This document shows, one piece after another, positions 26,228 through 34,502 of a stretch of DNA of 64,000 bases (within the stretch, counting starts at the first letter, position 1; each line of letters starts with the position of its first letter). Source of the stretch: Aminipila sp032051575 (GTDB taxonomy: Bacteria; Bacillota; Clostridia; Peptostreptococcales; Anaerovoracaceae); contig NZ_DAMBYD010000015.1 in NCBI RefSeq assembly GCF_032051575.1, positions 22,332-86,331 on the forward strand, written 5' to 3'. The position numbers were made by a program, and so were the translations under genes. The notes under the pieces are model-generated. The model was not told the origin of the DNA, ran no database searches, and worked only from the letters and a program-made list of their open reading frames with translations.

Positions 26228-27373
26228 ATGAAATTAACATCTTTAGTGATAGGCGATTTAACTGCTCGTATTCCAATTATACAAGGTGGCATGGGTATCG
26301 GGATTTCTCGGGCCAACTTAGCAGCAGCAGTTGCAAATGAAGGAGGTATCGGGATTTCTCGGGCCAACTTAGCAGCAGCAGTTGCAAATGAAGGAGGTAT
26401 CGGGATTATTTCCGGCGTACAAATTGGATTTTCAGAACCAGATTTCAAAACGAATACTTTAGAAGCAAATGCCAGAGCACTTAAACGAGAAATAAGACTT
26501 GCAAGGAAATTAAGTCCTCAAGGGATACTCGGTGTTAATTTTTGGGTGGCCATGAATAACTATGAGCAGCTTGCAAAAACAGCAGTAGAAGAAGGAATTG
26601 ATATCATCATATCCGGTGCTGGACTTCCCACCAGGCTTCCGGAAATCGTACAGGGCTCTAAAACCAAAATTGCGCCTATGGCTTCTTCTGCCAGAACAGC
26701 CTCTGTCATCTGTAAATTGTGGGATAGAAAATATAATCGGATTCCCGATTTTATTGTTGTAGAAGGTCCTGATGCTGGAGGACATTTGGGTTATAGCATG
26801 GAAGAATTAACCTTAGATGTTATGCCCAATCTCCACCAGATTATTAAAGAAGTCCTCGAAGTAATCCAACCTTACGAAAAAAAATACGATAAAAAGATTC
26901 CTATCGTAGCCGCAGGAGGTATTTTCACCGGGGAAGACATCGCCAAATACCTAAGACTTGGTGCTTCAGCAGTTCAGATTGCTACAAGATTCATTGCAAC
27001 AGAGGAATGTGATGCCCATATTAACTTCAAAAATGCCATTCTAAATGCTAAAGACGGAGATATAAAGTTAATAAAAAGTTCCGTTGGAATGCCGGGAAGA
27101 ACTTTAAATAATAAATTCATCGAACAGTTAGAATCAACCCCTTTAAACATAAAAAACTGTTCAGGCTGTATGAAGGCTTGTCAGGCTCAACAGGATGCTT
27201 ATTGTATTTCACAAGCTCTGATTAATGCTGTAAACAGAAACATCGACGAAGGACTGGTTTTTTCCGGATCAAATGCACACCGAATCCATAAGATTGTTAA
27301 AGTAAAAGATTTAATGAGCACCCTTGTCCTGGAAGCAGAAGAAGCTTATTCCATTCCTTTTTATTTAATATAA
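26228..27373 (+). CDS. Nitronate monooxygenase (2-nitropropane dioxygenase-like) with internal duplication
   Basis: 381 aa, CGGAGG before the ATG. FMN-dependent TIM-barrel family: IIQGGMGIGISRANLA at the N-terminus, NFWVAMNNY, VVEGPDAGGHLGYS with the catalytic-type His, PIVAAGGIFTG and GASAVQIATRF for flavin phosphate. A C-terminal cysteine cluster (NCSGCMKACQAQQDAYC) is typical of clostridial members. Such enzymes oxidise alkyl nitronates; some clostridial relatives act in fatty-acid (FabK-like) chemistry. A 17-aa unit, GIGISRANLAAAVANEG, occurs twice in tandem at about 23-56, so this copy is 17 aa longer than expected near the flavin site. Confidence 0.88.
   Translation: MKLTSLVIGDLTARIPIIQGGMGIGISRANLAAAVANEGGIGISRANLAAAVANEGGIGIISGVQIGFSEPDFKTNTLEANARALKREIRLARKLSPQGILGVNFWVAMNNYEQLAKTAVEEGIDIIISGAGLPTRLPEIVQGSKTKIAPMASSARTASVICKLWDRKYNRIPDFIVVEGPDAGGHLGYSMEELTLDVMPNLHQIIKEVLEVIQPYEKKYDKKIPIVAAGGIFTGEDIAKYLRLGASAVQIATRFIATEECDAHINFKNAILNAKDGDIKLIKSSVGMPGRTLNNKFIEQLESTPLNIKNCSGCMKACQAQQDAYCISQALINAVNRNIDEGLVFSGSNAHRIHKIVKVKDLMSTLVLEAEEAYSIPFYLI
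26294..26395 (+). repeat. Perfect 51-bp tandem duplication inside the nitronate monooxygenase gene
   Basis: Units 26294-26344 and 26345-26395 are identical; a third partial copy of about 12 bp follows. 51 is a multiple of three, so the frame is kept and 17 residues are repeated. The lack of any difference between copies suggests a recent slippage event or an assembly error. Confidence 0.95.
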
Positions 27374-27410
27374 TAAGCACGCCAATAAAGATATGTTCTT
27401 TTCTAGTAAA

Positions 27411-27447
27411 TATAAAAAAAAAGCAAGGCCCCCCTTGTTTTTTTATG
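27411..27447. terminator. Bidirectional terminator between convergent genes
   Basis: CAAGG / CCTTG stem around a C-rich loop, flanked by a run of A on the left and TTTTTTT on the right. It serves the nitronate monooxygenase gene on the plus strand and the membrane-protein gene on the minus strand. Confidence 0.8.
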
Positions 27448-27464
27448 CATTATTTGCACAGTTC

Positions 27465-28091
27465 TTATATATTTAATAATCCTCCGTATATTAAATCCAT
27501 CCACCCTGCTCTTATCAATAATAGGGTAATCCCTGCTGCAATTAGAAGAACAGGCAGACATCGCTTCGCCTTTTTGGGAACATAGATTAACAAACACACT
27601 ATCATACATATATAGAATGTGAACAGTAATATATTCTCCCCTCCTGTTATATACCATTCCGTACACAATGCTACGATTGGTAAAGCTGCCAGGATATTTG
27701 CAATACTTTTATTTTCCTTTGCATACCATATGACTGCGGCGCAGATAGGCGAAAATATCGATATAATGCTCCATAAAATTATTTGTGATTTAGGAAAGAA
27801 CCCAAGAAATAAAATTGTATATGAATAATATGTTAAGAGCATTGAGATAAAAAAGCTAAATACTCTTATTGCTGCATATACAGGAGTATTGGAAAAAACA
27901 GATAATAGTGTTGCTATAAAAATCCATACACCAAATCGTCCAAATATGTCATCCAATATGGGCAGAGTCCCTGTTATTTGAGGTACGTCCACAAGCTTGG
28001 CAACTAGTCCTAAAATTATACCAATTGTTACAGTAAAAAGAATTGAACGGTATTGCATAGTTGGTTTAATTTTTCCGAATTTACATTGCAA
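27465..28091 (-). CDS. Uncharacterised multi-pass membrane protein
   Basis: 208 aa with about seven hydrophobic segments and short charged loops, for example YVPKKAKRC. A run of seven G lies 11 nt before the ATG at 28091; the internal ATG at 28058 has no ribosome site. It resembles the DUF6518-type membrane proteins of Firmicutes, but I name that loosely. No catalytic motif seen. It is a single gene converging on the nitronate monooxygenase. Confidence 0.65.
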   Translation of the reverse strand: MQCKFGKIKPTMQYRSILFTVTIGIILGLVAKLVDVPQITGTLPILDDIFGRFGVWIFIATLLSVFSNTPVYAAIRVFSFFISMLLTYYSYTILFLGFFPKSQIILWSIISIFSPICAAVIWYAKENKSIANILAALPIVALCTEWYITGGENILLFTFYICMIVCLLIYVPKKAKRCLPVLLIAAGITLLLIRAGWMDLIYGGLLNI

Positions 28092-28275
28092 ACAGTTCCC
28101 CCCCTTAAATTTCCATTTGATTACATGCTCAATAAATAATATGACCTCAGTATATCATAAAAAATACTAACCAAGAATACAAAAATCCAAATTGAGGCTT
28201 ATGCCCAGACACATAGATTTTCTTGGAGTGAGACAACTTTAACATCTAACTATAGTAAAAACGCTACCATATCTA

Positions 28276-28312
28276 AAAGTGCGCCAGCCTTATTAATAAG
28301 ACTGGCGCACTT
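28276..28312 (-). terminator. GC-rich stem-loop after the SLH remnant
   Basis: AAGTGCGCCAG / CTGGCGCACTT, perfect 11-bp arms with a 14-nt loop, followed by TTTAG on the minus strand. It is probably the surviving terminator of the lost SLH-protein gene whose 3' end lies just upstream. Confidence 0.65.
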
Positions 28313-28468
28313 GCCCATAGTTCACCTGTGAATTTGTAGTGTTACTTAAAGAAGAATCCATAAAGCTTGCAAATCGGTAAAGCATTGAAGCCATTTCTTC
28401 ACGGCTAATTTCCCTGTCTGGTTTAAAGTTTCCATTTCCAACGACAAAATACCGAGTTTTATATTTTC
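28288..28468 (-). pseudogene. Remnant of an SLH-domain protein gene
   Basis: On the minus strand, after an in-frame TGA, a frame reads RYFVVGNGNFKPDREISREE then MASMLYRFASFMDSS and ends at a TAA near 28288. GNGNFKPDREISREEMASML is the second half of an SLH repeat (compare GNGNYEPAAKLTRGQFLVMV in the gene at 8292). There is no start, no signal peptide and no other repeat, so this is the decayed 3' end of a larger surface-protein gene. The rest of the gap 28092-28567 shows no other gene. Confidence 0.75.
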
Positions 28469-28529
28469 ATTTTTAGAAACTTCTTAACAAAGTATTCTGA
28501 CCTATAAAAGATACTAAGACCGCACTAAA

Positions 28530-28557
28530 AAATGCTGAGCTATTTTGCCCAGCATTT
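28530..28557 (-). terminator. Terminator of the SHOCT-protein gene
   Basis: AAATGCTG / CAGCATTT with a 12-nt loop, followed by TTTTTT on the minus strand, 11 bp past the stop codon at 28568. Confidence 0.85.
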
Positions 28558-28567
28558 ACTATTTTTT

Positions 28568-29197
28568 TTATAAATTCAATAACTGCTGTTTCTTAGCAGC
28601 AAATTCCTCTTCGGATATAATACCTTCATCTAAAAGTTCCTTAAACTTTCTGATTTCATCTGCAATATTATTTTTATCTTCAGTGACTGTAGGCGTATTG
28701 TTTTGTGAATCAACTTGATCTTTAATTCTTTCAAGTGCAGCAAGAACCTTTTGTGCTGACTCGAAAATAGTTTTATATATAAAGCTATCACATTTTGTTT
28801 TTGTTGTTAAAAAATTAATATAAATAGGAGGGGTTCCCATATCCTTTACAGTAATCTTTATCTTAAGACTATTTACAAATTTCTTTGATTTTTTACCACC
28901 AACTACACTTCCTACAATTGCACCGGCACCTCCAAAAGTCAATGCTCCAAGAGCAGCCATTCCCAGCCCTCCTTTTGTCACTGATGCATCATCCTCAATT
29001 AATTCATAGCTTAGTAAGTCAGTATAGTTATAGATACATAGTGGTGCCCCTTTTCCTCCAAAAATTTTTTGTTTCAAAACTGCCCATTTCTTGTTTTGAT
29101 CGTCAATCTCAAAATAGTTATTTACAGTTATTGTGGGTGTCCAAACCTGAACTTCATTATTTGATGCTTCCATTAAATCTTCTTTGCTTTTTCCCAT
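28568..29197 (-). CDS. SHOCT-domain protein with a glycine-rich segment
   Basis: 209 aa, AAGGAG before the ATG. The N-terminal half is a beta-rich domain (TVNNYFEIDDQNKKWAVLKQ, PLCIYNYTDLLSYELIEDD). A Gly/Ala-rich stretch follows (GGLGMAALGALTFGGAGAIV, then GSVVGGKKSKK), which may insert in or touch a membrane. The C-terminus is a SHOCT motif, EIRKFKELLDEGIISEEEFA, an oligomerisation element common in secreted or phage-related proteins. Function unknown. It is a single gene with its own terminator. Confidence 0.75.
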   Translation of the reverse strand: MGKSKEDLMEASNNEVQVWTPTITVNNYFEIDDQNKKWAVLKQKIFGGKGAPLCIYNYTDLLSYELIEDDASVTKGGLGMAALGALTFGGAGAIVGSVVGGKKSKKFVNSLKIKITVKDMGTPPIYINFLTTKTKCDSFIYKTIFESAQKVLAALERIKDQVDSQNNTPTVTEDKNNIADEIRKFKELLDEGIISEEEFAAKKQQLLNL

Positions 29198-29455
29198 GAC
29201 AGTCTCCTTTTATATACAATTTCGTAAACATATATGTTCTATACTACTCCATAATTTTCCATATTGCAACAAAGTAGGGGATTTTTAATTATGAAAATAT
29301 AAATGCCGCCCTATTTTTGGATCGGCTATGTTATTAATATCTTTCTGATATCTTTAATTAGTCTTATTACAAGAGCTCTATCAGTCTTCAGATATTCCTT
29401 GCAATTTATCCATAAGAGACAGTCTATCTTCTTTGCTTTCTATACCACCAATTTT

Positions 29456-29758
29456 ATGAGCATTAAGATTAAAAGTGCATTAAGCAAAGAAGCTGCTGAC
29501 GAAGAATCCAATATAACTACAGAAGTGGAGAAATTTGAACTAGAGAAATCAAATATTAGCAAAATAGCAACGACAATCGATGCTATTATAAAATCAATTT
29601 TAAGAAAAGTTGTTGATAGCAATCGTATCGATTACCGTGATACCGAAAGCTATTGGGGAATTCTATTAGATGATAATAACCGAAAATGGATATGCCGTAA
29701 TCAGGAAGCAGCACAAAAGATGGATGATTATTTCTCAAAACTCATCAGTCAAAAATAA
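29456..29758 (+). pseudogene. Fragment resembling a type I restriction-enzyme-like protein
   Basis: The frame is open from 29303, but the first 50 residues are hydrophobic and look like chance reading. From the Met at 29456 the sequence becomes charged and helical, then reads RIDYRDTESYWGILLDDNNR KWICR. That segment matches the conserved YRDT-SYFGILLDDNNRKPICR block I know from type I restriction (HsdR N-terminal-like) proteins. The usual continuation is replaced by NQEAAQKMDDYFSKLISQK. No ribosome site is seen. I read it as a truncated remnant. Confidence 0.55.
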
Positions 29759-29800
29759 CTTTTACGACAATTTTACGACAAATGACATTTCTAAAAAAAT

Positions 29801-29822
29801 AACCGTTGAAATTTCAACGGTT
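29801..29822 (-). terminator. Terminator of tmRNA
   Basis: Perfect 22-bp palindrome AACCGTTGAAATTTCAACGGTT, followed on the minus strand by ATTTTTTT, 4 bp past the CCA end of the tmRNA. Confidence 0.88.
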
Positions 29823-29825
29823 TTG

Positions 29826-30197
29826 TGGTGGAGATGAGGAGAGTCGAACTCCTGTCCGAAAGCATTTCCACATGAATTTCTCCGAGCGCAGCCAATGTTT
29901 TATTGTTTCGCTTCTCCGATCGCCCGTTGGCAGGCTATCAGGTCCGCTATCCTATTAGTCCCCTGTGCTACTAGGAGCTCACACAGAGTTTTCCCGTATG
30001 TCGACGCCGGGTTCCACACCTACGGGTGAATGTGGGCCGACGACGCTACCGCTGTGCGCGGCGCTGAACTATGCAGCTAATGCGTAATTGTTATTATTTT
30101 TAGCGTTTATATTTAACGTGCCATTTTTAACGCAGACTTGGCAAACTGCGGCTCGCTTATCAGGCTTCTACACCCCCGTCGAAACCTTTACATCCCC
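29826..30197 (-). ncRNA. ssrA: Transfer-messenger RNA (tmRNA)
   Basis: Minus strand, about 372 nt. The 5' end GGGGATG pairs with CATCTCC before the encoded CCA, and GGTTTCGACGGGGGT follows the acceptor as in other tmRNAs. The 3' part carries the T-loop GTTCGACTC. The tag reading frame reads A-K-N-N-N-N-Y-A-L-A-A then TAG, taking GCT as the resume codon. It frees ribosomes stalled on broken mRNA and marks the product for proteolysis. Its protein partner SmpB is encoded about 0.75 kb upstream on the same strand. Confidence 0.96.
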
Positions 30198-30201
30198 ATA
30201 A

Positions 30202-30444
30202 CTAATAGATTTTCTTAACTTTTGTTCTACCCTCAAGGAATACAACTACAGCCTTAATCATTAGCGGGATATAGGTTATAACAAATACAAATTCAGCACT
30301 TCTCTTTACCGGCTTCTTGGTTTTATTGGAAACGGAGGTTCCAATAATCACACCTAAAGAACATAGGCACATCTTCAATAATGCCATATCCTTCCAGTTT
30401 GCCTTTTCCATATATCGATCTGCATAGTTTAATAACTTCTTCAT
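30202..30444 (-). CDS. Small conserved clostridial membrane protein
   Basis: 80 aa from the ATG at 30444 (GAGG 6 nt upstream); an in-frame ATG at 30468 has no site. MKKLLNYADRYMEKANWKDM then ALLKMCLCSLGVIIG and a second hydrophobic segment (FVFVITYIPLMIKAVVVFL). Proteins of this pattern are sometimes labelled phosphate ABC transporter permease, but they are far too short for that and the role is unknown. The stop lies 4 bp from the tmRNA 5' end. Confidence 0.7.
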   Translation of the reverse strand: MKKLLNYADRYMEKANWKDMALLKMCLCSLGVIIGTSVSNKTKKPVKRSAEFVFVITYIPLMIKAVVVFLEGRTKVKKIY

Positions 30445-30583
30445 AAATAACCTCATTACTTTCAACATTAATCATGAAACTTATATTGACTATTATGTGC
30501 TAAATTGTATCGTTTTATTAATTATACACAATAATTTTATAAAATCAACATTAAATTTATATTACTTTTACTGCTATATTTTA

Positions 30584-30877
30584 CTAAAAAAAGTTTTTTG
30601 TTTTATCCTCAATGATTTTAAGAACAGTGTCATATCCGTTTACACACTCCCAATCACCTGCTATATAGTATTTGACAACATCATAAATCATTGTTTTATA
30701 ATTTTCTAAAACTTCCTCTTTCGATGCCCCCTTCTCTTTCATTTGTTTGACGTCAGATTCTGCATACTCTATTTTTATTTTACATCTTTTCTTTTCCTTG
30801 TCATCTGTTACATCAATAATGGAAATATCACAATTAGTAGAAAAAGGAATATCCGGTATTAATTTAATTTTCCTCAT
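30584..30877 (-). CDS. Hypothetical protein between smpB and tmRNA
   Basis: 97 aa, GGAGG before the ATG. Soluble alpha/beta composition, with CKIKIEYAESDVKQMKEKGA then SKEEVLENYKTMIYDVVKYY. No membrane segment and no motif I recognise. It lies downstream of the smpB terminator and so probably has its own promoter. Confidence 0.6.
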   Translation of the reverse strand: MRKIKLIPDIPFSTNCDISIIDVTDDKEKKRCKIKIEYAESDVKQMKEKGASKEEVLENYKTMIYDVVKYYIAGDWECVNGYDTVLKIIEDKTKNFF

Positions 30878-30911
30878 TACTATCCTCCATGTATTAGTTA
30901 ATTTTAGCTAA

Positions 30912-30937
30912 AAAAGCACTTCAATTGAAGTGCTTTT
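30912..30937 (-). terminator. Terminator of smpB
   Basis: Perfect 26-bp palindrome AAAAGCACTTCAA / TTGAAGTGCTTTT, followed by TTTTTTAGC on the minus strand, 5 bp past the smpB stop. Confidence 0.9.
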
Positions 30938-30941
30938 GCAT

Positions 30942-31409
30942 TTAGTAGTTTTTAGCATCTCTTCTAACAGCCTGTTGCATTTTTCTGTCAGCATCTTTTT
31001 TGGCTATATCCTCACGCTTATCATAATTTTTCTTTCCTCGTGCCACTGCAAGCTCCAATTTCGCCATACCCTGCTGATTTATATACACATTGAGAGGCAC
31101 TAAAGTCAGTCCCTTTAACGTAGTTAATCCTATTAATTTTCGTATTTCCTGTTTGTGCAGCAAAAGTTTCCTAGGTCTAAGTGGATCTACATTAAAACGG
31201 TTTCCTTGTTCATAAGGGCTTATATGCATTCCATAAATAATCAGCTCACCATTTTCAATTTTAGCATAGCTCTCTTTTATATTTATTTTCCCATTACGAA
31301 TGGATTTTATTTCAGTCCCAGTAAGCACCATACCAGCTTCATAAACTTCTTCTATAAAATAGTCGTGTTTTGCCTTTTTATTGCTGGCAATCAACTTTTT
31401 TTGTTTCAT
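30942..31409 (-). CDS. smpB: SsrA-binding protein SmpB
   Basis: 155 aa, the normal family length. Conserved blocks: SNKKAKHDYFIEEVYEAGMV, LTGTEIKSIRNGKINIKESY, GMHISPYEQGN, RPRKLLLHKQEI and the basic C-terminal tail KREDIAKKDADRKMQQAVRR. It binds the tRNA-like part of tmRNA and places it in the stalled ribosome. GGGAG lies 9 nt before the ATG. It is the last gene of a minus-strand run after the pseudouridine synthase and signal peptidase. Confidence 0.97.
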   Translation of the reverse strand: MKQKKLIASNKKAKHDYFIEEVYEAGMVLTGTEIKSIRNGKINIKESYAKIENGELIIYGMHISPYEQGNRFNVDPLRPRKLLLHKQEIRKLIGLTTLKGLTLVPLNVYINQQGMAKLELAVARGKKNYDKREDIAKKDADRKMQQAVRRDAKNY

Positions 31410-31461
31410 TTCTATGCTCTCCCTTCGAAGGGCTCAATGGCCTTATTATCCCCATACTTTT

Positions 31462-31974
31462 TTACTTAAATACTCTTATATTATTAAATGGATATAACCT
31501 TACGAAAGCTTTGCCTAATACATCATCGATTTTTACGCATCCTACCTCATCCAGTCTGCTATCAATGCTCACCAGTCTATTGTCCCCCATAACAAACAGT
31601 TCGCCCTCTGGAATAGTTAACTTGTCAATATGTCCATCCGTATATCCATCTTTTGTATATTCTTCCGTCAGCAATTTATCATTAATATAAACATTGCCGC
31701 CGTCAATACTTATAGTTTCCCCAGGTAGTCCGATAACTCGCTTTATTAGCATCTTTTCTTTTCCATTTTCAAGCTTCAATCCAGTATGGAATACGACTAT
31801 ATCCCCTCTCTTCGGTTCTCCAAAATTGTAAGCCTGCTTGTTCAGTAGTATGTAGTTATTTTCATACAGTGTAGGCTGCATTGATGACTCTTTTACAATG
31901 GTAGGTTTTATAAACTGCATAATGATAAATGCAATTACAACTGCTATTAATATTTCTTTAATTAATCCTTTCAT
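31462..31974 (-). CDS. lepB: Signal peptidase I
   Basis: 170 aa with a single N-terminal membrane segment (ILIAVVIAFIIMQFIKP), typical of Gram-positive SipS-type enzymes. The catalytic Ser is in VKESSMQPTL and the catalytic Lys in MLIKRVIGLPGE; box E is MGDNRLVSIDSR. It removes signal peptides from exported proteins on the outer face of the membrane. GGGGG lies before the ATG, 11 bp after the RluA-type gene, so the two are probably cotranscribed. Confidence 0.95.
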   Translation of the reverse strand: MKGLIKEILIAVVIAFIIMQFIKPTIVKESSMQPTLYENNYILLNKQAYNFGEPKRGDIVVFHTGLKLENGKEKMLIKRVIGLPGETISIDGGNVYINDKLLTEEYTKDGYTDGHIDKLTIPEGELFVMGDNRLVSIDSRLDEVGCVKIDDVLGKAFVRLYPFNNIRVFK

Positions 31975-31985
31975 TTCTAATCCCC

Positions 31986-32954
31986 CTAATCGAACAATTC
32001 GTGTCTTATATTCTCTAGATTTTGTGGCAGTTTCCCTTCTATCTCTTTTCCTATCATATATTTTAAAGGCTCCTCTGCCTCATGAAAGGACAATTTATAC
32101 GCATGAAGAAACTGCGTGGTTAACCCAAACATTTTATCAATCTGTCTATTTGCAGATGGATTACCATACTTTGTATCCCCTATAACCGGATAACCTGCAC
32201 CACCTAAGTGTGCACGTATCTGATGAGTTCTTCCGGTTACAAGTTCCACTTCAACCAAAGTAAACCCATTTTTAGAGATTATAGGCCGGGCAATAGTCTC
32301 CATTACCTTGCCGCCTTCTTCTTCCATGGGCATAACTTTAACCATATTTTTACTGTTGTCTTTTTCCATCTTATCTTTTAAGATTAATTCTTTTTTTAAT
32401 TCTCCTGCTACAACCGTAAGATAATACTTACTTACATATCCTTTTTCTCTTACCATTAAATTGAGAGTCTGCAAGGAATTACTATTTTTTCCAAACATAA
32501 CAAGCCCTGTCGTATTACGATCCAGTCTGTTTACTGGGGAAGGCACAAAAGTCCTTTCTCGGTCAGGCCTGTAATCACCTTTTTCAATAAGATAGGAAAT
32601 AACTTGATTAGCCAAATGATTCTTCTTTTCATGTAAATCCCCATGAGTAAGTAAACCAAAAGGCTTCTCTACTACAATAATATTTTCATCCTCGTAGGCA
32701 ATATTAAACTGCTTCTTTGCTATTTGAGTTTTCTTTTTCACCATAAGAGAATTAAAGTCTTCATCACTTATATACAAGGTCAATTCGTCGCCTTGCTCTA
32801 GTATAGTCTCAATACTTCCCCTTTTGCCGTTAATTTTTATATCCTTACGTATAAGTTTATAAATATAGCTTAAAGAAGCATTTTTTAAATATTTTTTTAG
32901 AAACCTGTCAAGTCTCTGCTTATCTTCGTTTTCTGTTATTACTAATTTAATCAT
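31986..32954 (-). CDS. RluA-family pseudouridine synthase
   Basis: 322 aa. An N-terminal S4 RNA-binding domain (KQRLDRFLKKYLKNASLSYI) is followed by the catalytic domain with the active-site Asp in SPVNRLDRNTTGLVMFGK. VTGRTHQIRAHLGGAGYPVIGD split across the conserved GRTHQIR block confirms the RluA type. It changes specific uridines in rRNA to pseudouridine; whether it is RluC or RluD-like is not clear. It starts the minus-strand run that leads to lepB and smpB. Confidence 0.93.
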   Translation of the reverse strand: MIKLVITENEDKQRLDRFLKKYLKNASLSYIYKLIRKDIKINGKRGSIETILEQGDELTLYISDEDFNSLMVKKKTQIAKKQFNIAYEDENIIVVEKPFGLLTHGDLHEKKNHLANQVISYLIEKGDYRPDRERTFVPSPVNRLDRNTTGLVMFGKNSNSLQTLNLMVREKGYVSKYYLTVVAGELKKELILKDKMEKDNSKNMVKVMPMEEEGGKVMETIARPIISKNGFTLVEVELVTGRTHQIRAHLGGAGYPVIGDTKYGNPSANRQIDKMFGLTTQFLHAYKLSFHEAEEPLKYMIGKEIEGKLPQNLENIRHELFD

Positions 32955-33094
32955 GAAATGATTATAACATATTCTCTCTCAAATATACAGTGTAACAAAA
33001 ATTTAATAAAAAAGTATACTATTATTCGTCAAAATATGATAGATTATTTATATATGGTTTTAAAATTCAAACTTATGTTTAGGGGGATTGTTTA

Positions 33095-33556
33095 ATGGGA
33101 AAGGTTAAAGATATCTTATACGATATTAGTGATATATTAACAGCTTTTATTATTGTAGGAGTTGCGGGTTTAGTCATTTGGTTTAGCATTGGGAATATTA
33201 TGGAATATCCATCGATTGTTTCAGCAGCAACAGAGCAAAATAAGGAAAACACAAATTTTGGATTAGCAGTTCCCGTAGGGGATAGTACAACCAGCCAGGG
33301 GGCTGTAACCGGAAGTGCAGTAGGTAATAAAGCAACAGCTGATCCATATTCCATTTATATTAACTATGGAGAATCAACTACTGCAATAGCCGAAAAATTT
33401 GTTGGAGTAGGGTTATTTGATTCTGTAGACCAATTCAATACATTACTTGCACAAATGAATGCTGCTTCAAAAATTAAGTCAGGGAATTTCATTATTCCTG
33501 CCAATGCAACACCAGAAGAAGTCATTACAAAAATTACAACTACATCAGGCCAATAA
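33095..33556 (+). CDS. Membrane-anchored MltG/YceG N-terminal-like protein
   Basis: 153 aa, GGGGG before the ATG. One N-terminal membrane segment (LTAFIIVGVAGLVIWFSIG), a low-complexity Thr/Ser/Gly linker, and a C-terminal domain of about 65 aa (YINYGESTTAIAEKFVGVGL then IKSGNFIIPANATPEEVI). That domain resembles the LysM-like part of MltG, the endolytic transglycosylase that sets glycan length, but the catalytic domain is absent. It may bind peptidoglycan only. Short proteins of this kind recur in Clostridia. Confidence 0.65.
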   Translation: MGKVKDILYDISDILTAFIIVGVAGLVIWFSIGNIMEYPSIVSAATEQNKENTNFGLAVPVGDSTTSQGAVTGSAVGNKATADPYSIYINYGESTTAIAEKFVGVGLFDSVDQFNTLLAQMNAASKIKSGNFIIPANATPEEVITKITTTSGQ

Positions 33557-33596
33557 GCCAATTATTATTAATGATTAGACTAATATTACAAATGAA

Positions 33597-33629
33597 AAAT
33601 AGGGCTGTTTTATAACGGCCCTATTTTTT
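33597..33629. terminator. Bidirectional terminator
   Basis: AAATAGGGCTGTT / AACGGCCCTATTT (one wobble pair, short loop) followed by TTTT on the plus strand. It lies between the MltG-like gene and the convergent gene ending at 33654. Confidence 0.85.
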
Positions 33630-33653
33630 ATTTCACCTTATTCTCTATTTCTC

Positions 33654-33935
33654 TTACTCATCTAACATTTTTAATAGTCCATCTAATTTTTTTCGTTGTT
33701 CTCCCGTCATCATAGGTCTTAAGGCCTTAACCATCTCCATCTGCTTATCAAAGGCTTTTCTATCCTTTTTTAAAACTTGTTTCAGTTTAAGTATTTCCTG
33801 TAAAAGCTGATCATCACTTTTACCTGTAAAATTTTCTGTTGCTTGGGAAATCATATCTGAAGTTCTTTTCGAATTTTTTCCGCCAAGACCTAATTGATTT
33901 GCTAAATCCATTAACATTTTATCATCTATACTCAT
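33654..33935 (-). CDS. Hypothetical helical protein
   Basis: 93 aa, GGAGGG before the ATG. Rich in Lys, Met and Leu and probably all-helical: LLQEILKLKQVLKKDRKAFD, then MVKALRPMMTGEQRKKLDGL. No membrane segment and no recognised family. It is divergently transcribed from the gene at 34056 with 120 bp between the starts. The partner also ends in a helical Met-rich segment, so the two may belong together. Confidence 0.65.
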   Translation of the reverse strand: MSIDDKMLMDLANQLGLGGKNSKRTSDMISQATENFTGKSDDQLLQEILKLKQVLKKDRKAFDKQMEMVKALRPMMTGEQRKKLDGLLKMLDE

Positions 33936-34055
33936 ATTATACCCTCCATAATTAAGGTTTTCTCTATACTATATGCACAATGAGCGTCATTATTTCATAT
34001 AATGATACATAAGATTTTATTTACAACTCAGATCTGCTTATATTGGAGGTATATT

Positions 34056-34502
34056 ATGAATCCAATTATTGTTTTTGTTCTTTTTATGCTTCTATACCAA
34101 GAGGACAACAATTTTCCAAATCATTTTGATACATTTAGGCTTGAACGACTTTTAGAGAAGCTAAATACTACAGTCTCTTCTCTTGACCGTATAAATCACC
34201 TAAATGAACTTGCACACGAGCCCCTAATTAAAGGTAACCTCGCCCATACCATTGAAGACTCTATACATACTGCGAAGCCATTATTCCCTGAAGGTAAACC
34301 ACAGCAACATCTAGATACAATCGAATCCGTTATGGAGAGCATAAAAAAAATCGGAGGCCTTCAGAAAATGGCGCAAAATCTCGGTCCTATGCTAAATATA
34401 TTAAGTAATTTCTCTACCGCTTCACTTCCTGAAAGTGACAGTACGCAGCCGGACCCTTATGACTATTCCCATATTATAGAAAAAGAGGATCCTTATTTAT
34501 AA
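34056..34502 (+). CDS. Hypothetical protein with hydrophobic N-terminus
   Basis: 148 aa from the ATG at 34056 (GGAGG 6 nt upstream); the frame runs back to 34002 without a site. A short hydrophobic start (NPIIVFVLFMLLY) precedes a charged helical body with IESVMESIKKIGGLQKMAQN then LGPMLNILSNF and an acidic tail. Function unknown. The Gly-Leu/Met-rich motif near the end recalls helical hairpin segments of small spore or membrane-associated proteins, but I make no claim. Confidence 0.6.
   Translation: MNPIIVFVLFMLLYQEDNNFPNHFDTFRLERLLEKLNTTVSSLDRINHLNELAHEPLIKGNLAHTIEDSIHTAKPLFPEGKPQQHLDTIESVMESIKKIGGLQKMAQNLGPMLNILSNFSTASLPESDSTQPDPYDYSHIIEKEDPYL

Noticed and set aside
29303..29455. Hydrophobic N-terminus of the restriction-like fragment as a real membrane segment
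   Set aside because: No ribosome site at 29303, and its composition differs from the following charged part; it looks like AT-rich chance reading.
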